Shown piece after piece: positions 29,134 through 37,573 of a stretch of DNA of 37,573 nucleotides. The notes beneath the pieces were generated by a model. That model had not been told where the DNA came from and made no database searches. It saw only the letters and a list, made by a program, of their open reading frames with translations. Origin of the DNA: Heterotrichella gracilis. Lineage: Eukaryota > Sar > Xanthophyceae > Tribonematales > Xanthonemataceae. The position numbers and the translations under genes were made by a program. The stretch spans positions 7,388 to 44,960 of the forward strand of contig JAULBX010026663.1 of the NCBI GenBank assembly GCA_032358255.1, in the 5' to 3' direction. The stretch's first letter is position 1; the number at the start of each line of letters is the position of its first letter.

Positions 29134-32100
29134 CTATCCCACCAGTGTGCCCTGCACATCAATCACAAAGCGGTAGTGGACCTTGCCCTGGAAAATGCGC
29201 TCCATGGCCTCGTTCACATAGCTTGCGGGAATGACCTCGGTTTCGCAGGTGATGTTGTGCTCCCCGCAGAAATCAAGCATCTCCTGCGTGGCGGCAATGC
29301 CACCGATGAGGCTGCCACCGACTGACTTGGCGCCTGAAATGGGGAAGGAGGGAATGTTAGTGTTAGGGGAGGAGGGAGAGCAGAGGGGTTAGTGGGGTAT
29401 AAGATAAGGGGTTATGATGTGTCGGGAAAGGGAAGAGAAGTGTGAAGCGTCTTGTGCACGGGTGCAGCTCATTCTATATGTGTAGCTGAAAGAGCTTGGC
29501 ATACAAAAAAAGGGACCAAACAGACCAGACCCCATTCCACCCCAGCCTTTCCTTCCGCTGTTCAACCATCACATGCCTCTCCACATCCCTGCACGGGGTC
29601 TCAGAGCAACCCTAAACCCTACCCTGTCCAACCCAATACCCTACTCACCCATGATGATGTTTGACGCCTTGAGCTGCATGGGCTCTGAGGGCAGCCCCAC
29701 CATCACCATCTTCCCCCTGGGCTTCAGCAGCGCCAGGTAGGGCTCAAGTGGGTGGTTGGCACTCACGGTGTCGATGATTCCATCAAAGGTGCCTGCGACG
29801 GCCTGCCACAGGGGAGGAACAGGGGGTGAGTGTGAGGGAGGGAACGTGAAGCACAAGAGTGAGAGTAGTGCGAATAATGTGCGTGTTGATTGACTCAACG
29901 CGGCAGGCCTAGGATAACCTCCATATGCGCACGCATACCTTGCAAAATGCCAATATACATATGCATACGGAGGTCACTATTGTGAATGCACAATGCCAAT
30001 GTTTCTCATTACATATATAAATTATACTTGGGGTAAGACACTACCTTCATGGCCTCCTCGTCCTTAGTGACCAAGAACTTGTCTGCCTTCAGCACCGACA
30101 TGGCCTCCTCCTTCTTGTCATCGCTGCGGCTCATCACCGTCACAGTCATGCCCATGGCCTTGCCAAACTTGACCGCCATGTGGCCCAGGCCCCCAAGGCC
30201 AACCACGCCCAGCTCCATCCCTGGCTTGTCGATGCCGTTGACCTTGAGCGGGGAGTAGGTGGTGATGCCGGCGCACAGGAGGGGCGCGGTTTTGAAGAGC
30301 GACAGGTGGTCGGGCATGTGGAGCACAAACCTGGGGAGGGGGCAGGAGGAGGTAGGGTAAGTAAGGGAAAGGGGATATGTTGTGTTATTGGCCCTAACCT
30401 GCGTCTAAATGTGTCACATCCCGCTGCCCATCATGCAGTTCCCTCCATATCCTTCCCAAAAGTAAACCCCAAGTCCCAACCGTAGCACATGGCAGCCCCT
30501 TGCTGTTGAACCCACCCTACCATTCAACCACCTGCTGTAAATCTGCTTCCGCCGCTCATTCCCCTCCTATCCCACATGTTCTTTTTGCCACTATATACAC
30601 CTTCTGGCACACGGTGGACCAGCAAACCCTAACCCCACTCCACCCTGCCCACACTCACTTCTTGTTCACCACCATGAAGTTGGAGTAGCCTCCGTTAGTC
30701 ATGGTGCCGTCCTTGTCCTTGCTGTTGTATGTGAACACACACCCCTTGCAGAACTGCTGCTCCTCGGCATTGCACTGGACACAGTCTTGGCAGGAGTCCA
30801 CCATGCAGCCCACCCCAGCCGAGTCGCCCACCTTGAAACTCGTGACATTCGAGCCCACCTCGGTGACGTACCCTGCAATTTCGTGCCTGCAGGGAAGGGG
30901 AGGGAAACCTGACAAACTGTGACATTCTGGAGCCCCCTTGCTAAGGTAACCTCAATGCTACAGCCTGCAAGTGGAGGGTTGAAAAGGGCAACAATAACTT
31001 GCGCCATTTGAAATACATATTTACACATGGTCCACAGTGCATCTCAGTGGCATAATTTATTATGGAATTTGCAGCTGGAGGACGGAGTAGTGCAAAGTTG
31101 ATGTCATCACTGTAGCATCTACAGACAAGTGCAATCATCGAACTGATAACCCAGCCCACAGGTGCACGCCATCAATGCCCTGCTATACCCCACGTACGGG
31201 TATTCATGGGTTCACTCACCCTGGAACCATTGGGTATGAGCTGCCACCCCACTCATTCTTGATACTGTGGTAGTCGGAGTGGCACATGCCGGAGGCCACA
31301 ACTTGGATCCTGATGTCATCGGGCCCCACATCGCGCCGCGAGATCTTGAAGGGGCTCAGCACACCCTTGTCATCGTGGGTGGCATAAGCCACGCAGTTGC
31401 CTGGGAAGGTCTCAAACCCGGGGGTGGGGGGTGCGGCAAATGCGGATGCAAAGTCCTCAAAGGACAGCTCCTCTGCGGGACAAGGGAGGTGTAATAAGGG
31501 GGTTGCAGGGGAAATTGGATTGTTTTCTGCTTCTTTCAGACTCTAGACAAGAACCGCGTCCCCCAGAACTGTCTTTTCGGTCTTCAGATGAATATGCAGC
31601 AGCCTTTCAAACTGTACCTATAAAACTGCCCAAGTGGTTCTATCAAGCTAGTTACTGATATGGACTCCTCGCTGTGGATGCAAAGCACAACCTCAACACT
31701 CGCGCGGAAACACTGTGTGCACAGTGCGAACAACAAATTGTTATTGGCTTAGGGTTTTATCATGGGTTTCCCACCCCATGTGAAACCCTCACCCAATACT
31801 GTGCTGCACGGTATTGGCCTACAGTTGACTGGTGTCACCAGGGATCACGAGGTTGCAAGTGAACTATGGCAAACTGACAGGCGTTGCAACTGGCAGCCAA
31901 GTTAAAACACCTGCCATATGCAACTAACATGCAACCACAGCACAGCAGTGTCCCACCTGCATTCTTCACTTTCTCGTTGGCGTAGGTCTCTGCAAGCTGG
32001 GCGTACTCCTGGGACAAGAAAAAAGCGGGGATCAACAACAGCCCAGAAGAATTGGGCAAATAGTGACCAAGCTTGTCACTAGCGTTCAGGCTGACCACCT

Positions 32101-32757
32101 TGTGTTCGGGCTTGACTAGAAGGACGTGCTCGTAAACACCAGCCCTAACAGCTCCAAAACCTTACCAGGCACCCACGAGGAACACAACCAGTCAAGCGTG
32201 CATCTAATTATTCGATGCACATTAGGACAAGTCAGGCATGTCCGATAATAACAGGCCACCCTAACTTCGGTCCCAACTGCCGATGTCGACGGCCACCACA
32301 CCTTCTACGCGAAAGCCTTGGAACCGCTTAAACCACTTATTGTGGCAACCTTTCACAATTGCAGTGCTCAGCAACGGGCCACACCCTCCACCACACAACA
32401 CGGGCAGTGATGGCAGCATGGCCCGCTAGCCCACCCCACAGCCCTTTGCAGCCCCAAAAACAGCTAGCGCTTATACAACACAGCGCCAAGCAAGCCGAAC
32501 ACAACTAAGTTATTTACCCACCCACGACGGGTGCTAGTCAACACGTATTTATGCGCAAATCGCCCGCCCGCAGCGGCTTCAAATGCTGGCCACATGGCTG
32601 GTCCACCCTGGTGGCATGCCGCCTACCGCCGTCTAGGTCTTACCTGCTCTGACACCGCTCCATCAGTCTCTGGCTTGCACTGCAAGTAAAGCGCGTACTC
32701 GCGAGGGTGCGCTGCGATGGCGGCGGGGGAAGGCTTCCCGATGCGGACGCGAGGCAT
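29134..32757 (-). CDS. Zinc-dependent alcohol dehydrogenase, CAD type, copy B
   Basis: Paralogue of the gene at 25287-28658, with the same seven exon lengths (114, 52, 253, 228, 286, 154, 200) and 428 residues. Exons in transcript order: 32757-32644, 32008-31957, 31472-31220, 30886-30659, 30330-30045, 29802-29649, 29333-29134. All zinc ligands are kept ([19 protein letters not shown]...[16 protein letters not shown]), as is [14 protein letters not shown]; the following strand reads SRSDDKK. Differences cluster at surface-like positions (for example NSCQS to [16 protein letters not shown] to SIKNEWGGSSY), consistent with a functional, diverged duplicate. The N-terminal extension is shared, so it predates the duplication. 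No breaks seen. Intron sequences are mostly unalike, apart from the patch described under findings. Confidence 0.93.
29571..29648 (-). repeat. Copy of the exon 6 donor edge of ADH copy B
   Basis: CCCTGCACGGGGTCTCAGAG followed by CAACCCTAAACCCTACCCTG lies just past the donor of exon 29802-29649. The exon itself has GCTGCATGGGCTCTGAGGGC. The copy lies in the same intron and at the same exon edge as those of ADH A. Confidence 0.65.
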
Positions 32758-33647
32758 GGTTGCAATGGTTTGGTCAAGACTCTGTTGCCTGAGGTCGATC
32801 GAGTGGACAGGATCACGGGGAAACGCACAATAGCAGGCGAGGTTGGTCACGTAGATGGCAGTTTACAATAGCAGGTAGCCAATGCAATGCTTTGTATGGA
32901 GACGAAGGGGAAGTGGTGGGTGTGGTAGCGCTCACTTGGCTGATATGCTGCCTTATGCAAACAGCTGCAGCAAAAAGCGGGCAGGTGGGCGAATGGTGAT
33001 TGGAAGGTGCGAAGAAGTGACGTGGAATCACATACGTCCAAATTATATATGCACCGGGATCCTCCAAAATCCCCAGAAAAAACTATTCTTCATGCTGGTG
33101 GGCCATGGCCTGAAGTTTATGCAGTCCTTGTTCAAGACCAGCTTGAACGCTGACGCTGCAAGAGTAGTGAACCAAGGTGATACTTGTGGGAACCTGTTGA
33201 CAGGGGCATGCAAGACACGGCTTGGTAGTGGCTTGTGGCAGTTGAAATGCGCTGTGGCGCATGCATGTATTGTATGGCTCAGGTTGCATGCAAATTTGGC
33301 AGCGCACTATCAGTTTGGTTTGCTGCGGTGGTACAACCCGACACCGTTCCAGTGCTTATAGCGTGCAACTCCTCGCTCTGATACTCAGTGCTGACCCAGT
33401 GTGGAGTTGTTGGGCGGTCCAACAGCTTTTCCCCTTGGATGTAAAGTTGGACCATTTGGTGGGTGAGAACGCGCAAAAGTGTTTCTCACGTCTTCTCTTG
33501 CTATCATTAACAAGGTGAGATATACACTAAAGAACACATGGTGATAGCACACCGCTGGAGTAGAGGAGGATATACCTTGCCTTGTCCAAATGTTGGCCAG
33601 ATCCTTAACAGCCACAGATCTGTACTACACAGCCGGTAATTGGTATA
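32758..33647. other. Divergent region between ADH B and the F-box gene
   Basis: The ADH B upstream block conserved with copy A lies at 32786-32870. From about 32880 to 33640 I see no exon I can support. Short upstream exons of the F-box gene may be here, since the F-box exon lacks a start codon. ATTATATATGC at 33043-33053 is A+T-rich and TATA-like. Confidence 0.4.
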
Positions 33648-35253
33648 TTGTGGCTGGTTGAACTCTTAGTTAGCCAGTGTGTGCTCCCTGACCACCTGCT
33701 GCAGCGCATCCACAACCTAGTGTGGGCAAAGGAAGGGTTTCTCCGCAATGACCCAAGAGGGCGGATGCAGCTGGTGTGCAAGCGCTGGCGCAGTGCCCTG
33801 GCTGGCCCAAGTGAGGCATATGAGCACATGCCTTGTCTGCTGGTTGTCCGCCAGCCGATGGTCGTTTGGCTGTGCCCCAAGCTGGCAGCCATCAAGACCT
33901 TGTTCATACCAAATGGCACTCCAGAGCAGAAGCTGCAAGTGCTCTCCAAAATCCTAAATTCTAACGCATAACCCTGCAGTAATGAAGAGCAGGGCTTGCA
34001 GGTGCTCAACAGTTGCTCTGCGTTTCTCACAGCGCTAGCGCCTTTTTTTGTATTACTTACAAGCGCGTTTCTCACGAGCGCTTCCCCTTTTTTGTGTTAC
34101 CTGTGTCTGCAACATTCCTTTTCTCTTGTTCTCTGCCTTGCTTTGTCGGGCTGCGCAGCATGCTTGTATGCCACAGCCGCTTCTTGTTGAAAGAGTTAAG
34201 AGGTACTCTTGACCTATTTTGCTCGCTTGACAGCCCCGAGGAAATCAGCAGCAACACTCCAGCGTCCCTCGCCTCTATCGCCTCCTTCAGAACCCTAAAC
34301 CCTAACCCCACACCCTGCAGGTTCTCAACAGCCTCAACCCAGCATGCCTCACCGCCCTCACCTGCACCTACTTCGGCCAGGGCAAGGGCCAGCTGCTTGC
34401 GCCCACCTTCCGCCTCACCTCACTCACGCGACTGACCCTCTATCTGACCTGCACCCAAGAAGAGGCGGCTCCCGCAATGCCCGCCGTGGCAGCGCTGGTC
34501 AACCTGGAATGCCTTAACGTGAGCGTCACTACGCCACGCCCCAGCACCGTGCACTGGTGGCCGCAGCTCCCCACCCTTCCCAAGCTGAGGGAGGTATCGG
34601 TGATTGTGAACGGGGAAGACTTTGTCTTAATGCTAGCCCACCAGCCAGCACTGGTGAGCCTGGACTTGGTTACAGCAGACCATAATCAGAGGGCAACGCT
34701 TGGCACCTCCCTGCGCCAGCTCACCCAGCTGACCAGCCTGACTGCGAAGGGCTTGTCTGCGCCACATGCCTGCTTCCCTACCTCGCTGCAACGCCTTTAA
34801 CTTGGTAGGGGCTGGGGCGGGGAGCAAGCGACTGCCATGGAGCTCCTCCCTGAGCTTGTGCACCTGACATCGCTTGATCTGGAATGGCCATGGTCTGGCC
34901 TGCAGCTGTACCCCGCCCTTGCCAGGCTCACCAACCTCCAGGAGCTGAGCATCTCTAAGTTGTCACGGCCGCTGGTGCTGCCAGTCGTGCCCAGCCTCAC
35001 GCTGCTCAAGGCATGGCATGGGTGTGGTGTGGAGATGGAGGCGCCGATCAACCCCAGCTTGCGCATGGTGCAGTGGGGCAGGGGGGTATCAGATGCCCCA
35101 TTAAGGTACATCGACGCACCCGGTCCACACACGGACGAGGTGTGCATTAAGGGGCGTCATGGGAGGTACAGCATGGGGGTGGGAAGGGATGGCAGTGTAG
35201 TGGTGCTTACATGCAGGCGCTTGTCCAGAGCTCCATTTGAGTTTTCTGGGTAG
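33648..35253 (+). pseudogene. F-box/leucine-rich-repeat gene with one in-frame stop
   Basis: F-box proteins bring substrates to SCF ubiquitin ligases. Exon one (from about 33678, acceptor TTAGCCAG, to 33938) encodes an F-box-like helix set: LPDHLLQRIHNLVW and LVCKRWRSALAGP. Exon two starts at 34321 behind CCTGCAG, in phase 0. It encodes leucine-rich repeats (LTSLTRLTLYLTC, LPKLREVSVIVNG, LTQLTSLTAKG, LVHLTSLDLEWPW, LARLTNLQELSIS), ending at TAG 35251-35253. The frame is broken once, by TAA at 34798-34800. The 36 bases after it and the 139 codons beyond stay in the same frame and continue the repeats. No intron that would remove the stop is evident. Either a recent pseudogene allele, a truncated protein ending after the fourth repeat or so, or a sequence error. 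No start codon found. The exon-one donor (CTGCAA/GTGCTC) is inferred from phase. Confidence 0.68.
33990..34110 (+). repeat. F-box gene intron: acceptor-edge copy and a tandem repeat
   Basis: GCTTGCAG/GTGCTCAACAG at about 33993-34011 copies the true CCTGCAG/GTTCTCAACAG junction at 34321. It is followed by two imperfect units of GCGTTTCTCAC...GCGC...CCTTTTTTTGT (34019-34053 and 34068-34100). The true acceptor is preceded by AACCCTAAACCCTAACCCC. Confidence 0.65.
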
Positions 35254-36196
35254 CAAACAGTTGTTTTTTAAGAAAATAATCAAAACATATTTGAATGTCC
35301 ACTATACCACCATGTTAGGGAGGCATTTCAGAGCTGCTATAATGGCATTTCAAGAAACCTGTTTAGCTTTTTTGGTAGTATATGTGAGGCCAGTGTGGCT
35401 CCATTAGTTCACAATTTATTTAGTAAGCGGGGTGACTTTATCAAGCACCCCCAACAGTCTTGTGAGCCCGAGTTGGCTCAGCCTGAATTTGACTGTCAAA
35501 TAAAGGTCGCTTCCCCATCCTGCACTTTTCTCAGAGAAATGTTGATCGTATTCAGCAACTCGAGGTTTTTGAGGGTTATCAAGCAGCGATAAGCAGGGTT
35601 CAAGCAGGGTTTGCGGGCGTAATGTGGGTATGGCATGGAGGGTACGATGGGTCACCCCATAGTGGGGTGCAGCGTGGTGTAGGGCCGTATCCAGCGGGTA
35701 AACTTCAAGGTGATATGCACGCTTTCAGGCGGGTTTCAGAGGGGTATGCAGCGAACAAGAGCGGGTTCCGCAGCGGGTACGGGCGGGTGTAAGCATGCAC
35801 CTGCAATGCATATATGCATGGTCCCATGGGTCCATTGGTGCATGTGGAACATATGCATGTATATGCAATGTGGTCCATATGGAACCATATGCATGTATAT
35901 TGCATGTACCACCATGCATATGCATACCACCTTGCTTCCCAGACGGCATACAACGCACTGCCCTACCCTTACCACCTTTCTACCACCCCTGTTTGCTTTC
36001 AGGTTACTAACACGCTGGTGTCCAGCGGGTTTTCCAGTCTAGTTCTTATTCTTATCACCGCTGCTGCCCAGCGGTAATATCCGATATCGACAATTATCGT
36101 GATCGACAATGCTTGTGTCACCGTGACTCGTACACTGTCACCTCTGAATCCGAACAAATTTTTCTTGATATCTTGACCGGCTTGTCTCTGTAAAAT
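35254..36196. other. Intergenic, with ATGCATAT-rich repeats
   Basis: No supported exon. At 35581-35790 CAGGGTT/GCGGGTT-like words recur. At 35805-35935 palindromic ATATGCAT and TGCATATGCA words are dense. A ~34-base unit beginning GGAAC(C)ATATGCATGTATAT occurs twice (35847 and 35881). A poly(A) or TATA function cannot be told from sequence alone. Confidence 0.5.
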
Positions 36197-37072
36197 ATGA
36201 CGCTTTTATTCCACCGTTCGAATTCACCTGCAGGTGTGTCTGTGGGTTGGTGGTGGGCGGTGCTGGCGGCGCTGCTTTCCATCAACCATGTGGTGCACCC
36301 TTGCCGAGCGCTGTGGAACGGGACTCTGAGCGCACACGAGGTTGTTTCCCTAGTGCTGCGGACACTTATTCCCTTCAACTCGCCGTTCTTCGACGTTGCT
36401 ACAGCCCCGGGCATCTCCACGGACAAAGTAACCAAGCACTCGTACCAGTATGTATACGACACATACCTGCGACCAGTTCGACACATACCTTTGCGCTTGT
36501 TGGAGATCGGTCTTGGTTGTGGAATGGCTTACGGTCCAGGCCACTCACTGAAGGTGTGGAAGCGGTATTTGACAGCTCCTGGCACCAAAATATCGTTCGT
36601 AGAGTACAACGCCGAGTGTGCTACCAAGTTTCGAGAAGTAATCATCGCGGAAAGCAAAGGTGAACTGTTCGTTGGGGATCAGAGAGACCTTGCAGTCCTT
36701 GAGGCCGTCGCAAGTTACGCTAGCACGTTTGGCGGGTTTGATGTTGTCGTTGATGATGGGGGCCACCAGTCAGACATGATAATCACTAGCTTTAATGGCC
36801 TATGGGACTCCGTGAAGCCAGGTGGCATCTACGTCATTGAAGACATCAACTACAGTTTCTATAACAAGGATAGTGGGCAAGCAGAGAAATCGATTGACTT
36901 CGTGAGACGACTCCTTGACCGTGTGATGTGTCGAAGTTTGGATACCCACAAGTATCATACGGTCCGGCACGCTTTTCGTCAATATTGTGACGAGGCGGTA
37001 CTAGATGTGCTTTTTGTCGATTGCTGGCCTGAGGTGTGCGTCATTGGAAAGGGCATGCCCCTATCGCTTTGA
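36197..37072 (+). CDS. Intronless class I SAM-dependent methyltransferase, probable membrane anchor
   Basis: A single open frame of 291 residues. Residues 17-30 (VGWWWAVLAALLSI) form one hydrophobic segment near the N terminus, as in a signal anchor, so a Golgi or ER luminal enzyme is possible. The methyltransferase core shows DKVTKHSYQYVYDTYL (76-91), LEIGLGCGM...YGPGHS (102-117, the SAM glycine loop), FVEYNAECA (134-142), GDQRD (160-164), VVVDDGGHQ (183-191) and PGGIYVIEDINYS (208-220). These resemble the family often annotated as demethylmacrocin O-methyltransferase-like or CmcI-like in algae, fungi and bacteria. That name is by homology only; the substrate is unknown. It differs from all other genes here in having no intron and a more balanced base composition. 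An alternative start is not needed. A GTGTGT after CACCTGCAG at 36233 could be an acceptor, so a spliced 5' end cannot be excluded. Confidence 0.82.
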   Translation: MTLLFHRSNSPAGVSVGWWWAVLAALLSINHVVHPCRALWNGTLSAHEVVSLVLRTLIPFNSPFFDVATAPGISTDKVTKHSYQYVYDTYLRPVRHIPLRLLEIGLGCGMAYGPGHSLKVWKRYLTAPGTKISFVEYNAECATKFREVIIAESKGELFVGDQRDLAVLEAVASYASTFGGFDVVVDDGGHQSDMIITSFNGLWDSVKPGGIYVIEDINYSFYNKDSGQAEKSIDFVRRLLDRVMCRSLDTHKYHTVRHAFRQYCDEAVLDVLFVDCWPEVCVIGKGMPLSL

Positions 37073-37319
37073 CGTGTTTAGTTTCAAATATCCGACGCTC
37101 CCTAGGAACGCTAGAGACCAGGCATGTTTAGTCCAAACTTTAACCCACAAGGTGAAGCATTCAGTAACTTGGGAATGCCAACCTTCGACCCATGAAGGGG
37201 TAATATTTGGACCTGCCATTTATTGTTATCCTTATTTTTGGGGGGCAATTTATGTATACTTATCCTTATGCTTTCTGATAATATTCTAATTTTTTACAGG
37301 AATTTACAGGAATTCTTAA
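37073..37319. other. A+T-rich stretch between methyltransferase and LINE
   Basis: Short and A+T-rich. Two adjacent copies of GGAATTTACAGGAATT-like sequence (about 37300-37315) could be a target-site or junction feature of the retroelement. No exon seen. Confidence 0.35.
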
Positions 37320-37573
37320 GCTCAAAAATTTTCTTTATGCTTATTTCTTAGCTTTGGCATGCTTGGCAAATATTTTAATAAATACAATTCTGAGCTAAAA
37401 TATTGTTTTAGCTCAGATATTCCGTTAGCAGTGGCTGCTAGAAAAGCCATGTTTGGTATGATGCGCAGATGTGCAATGATGGGGATAACAAACAGCAAAT
37501 TAAAATGTCAGTTGTTCGATACGTTGGTTTTACCAGTGCTTTGCTATGGCTGTGAAGTGTGGGGAACACAGTA
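37320..37573 (+). mobile_element. LINE (non-LTR retrotransposon) reverse transcriptase C-terminal part, runs off the window
   Basis: An open plus-strand frame from 37320 to the window end. It includes AVAARKAMFGMMRRC, KLKCQLFDTLVLPVLCYGCE and VWG, the post-catalytic 'thumb' block typical of LINE reverse transcriptases (A..A..A...L.., L...F..LV.PVL.YG.EVWG). A TAA lies just before 37320 in the same frame, so the left side is truncated or frameshifted. The catalytic (F/Y)xDD would lie upstream and is absent. It is probably a 5'-truncated insertion, the usual outcome of LINE retrotransposition, but the window ends before this can be shown. Confidence 0.8.

Noticed and set aside
1..37573. tRNA, rRNA or other structured RNA genes
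   Set aside because: I saw no cloverleaf-like or rRNA-like sequence by eye. A covariance-model scan would be decisive and could not be run.

Overview
The window is nuclear DNA of a photosynthetic eukaryote, most probably a green alga. The evidence is: genes cut into many short GT-AG exons; GC-rich coding sequence with strong third-position G/C; plant-type Agenet, CAD and exocyst families; and short tracts of the plant/algal telomere motif (CCCTAAA/TTTAGGG) scattered through the introns. I do not claim a species.

Layout, left to right. (1) 186-7989, plus strand: the C-terminal ~840 residues of exocyst subunit SEC8/EXOC4; the 5' end lies off the window. (2) 8963-19310, plus: a 19-exon gene whose junctions all stay in phase, giving a 1430-residue chromatin protein with PHD finger, Tudor/Agenet-like modules, ARID and bromodomain plus a long low-complexity tail. 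(3) 20133-24640, minus: a multi-exon gene that I cannot assign to a family, ending in a MYND zinc finger; it is convergent with gene 2. (4, 5) 25287-28658 and 29134-32757, minus: two tandem paralogues of a zinc-dependent, CAD-type alcohol dehydrogenase. Each has seven exons of identical length and 428 residues, with an ~83-residue N-terminal extension. (6) 33648-35253, plus: an F-box/leucine-rich-repeat gene cut by one in-frame TAA. (7) 36197-37072, plus: an intronless, probably membrane-anchored SAM methyltransferase. (8) 37320-37573, plus: the C-terminal part of a LINE-type reverse transcriptase, running off the end.

The genes do not form a pathway. They are ordinary cell-biology genes: vesicle tethering, chromatin reading, redox metabolism and probable protein turnover. 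What they share is unusual intron structure. In nearly every multi-exon gene, introns hold one to three truncated, decaying copies of the adjoining exon edge, splice site included, separated by spacers rich in CCCTAAA/TTTAGGG. The copies carry frameshifts and stops. In one case (the ARID exons 7 and 8) a whole exon is duplicated, open and in phase. I regard this exon-edge tandem duplication with telomere-like spacers as the main undescribed signal of the window.
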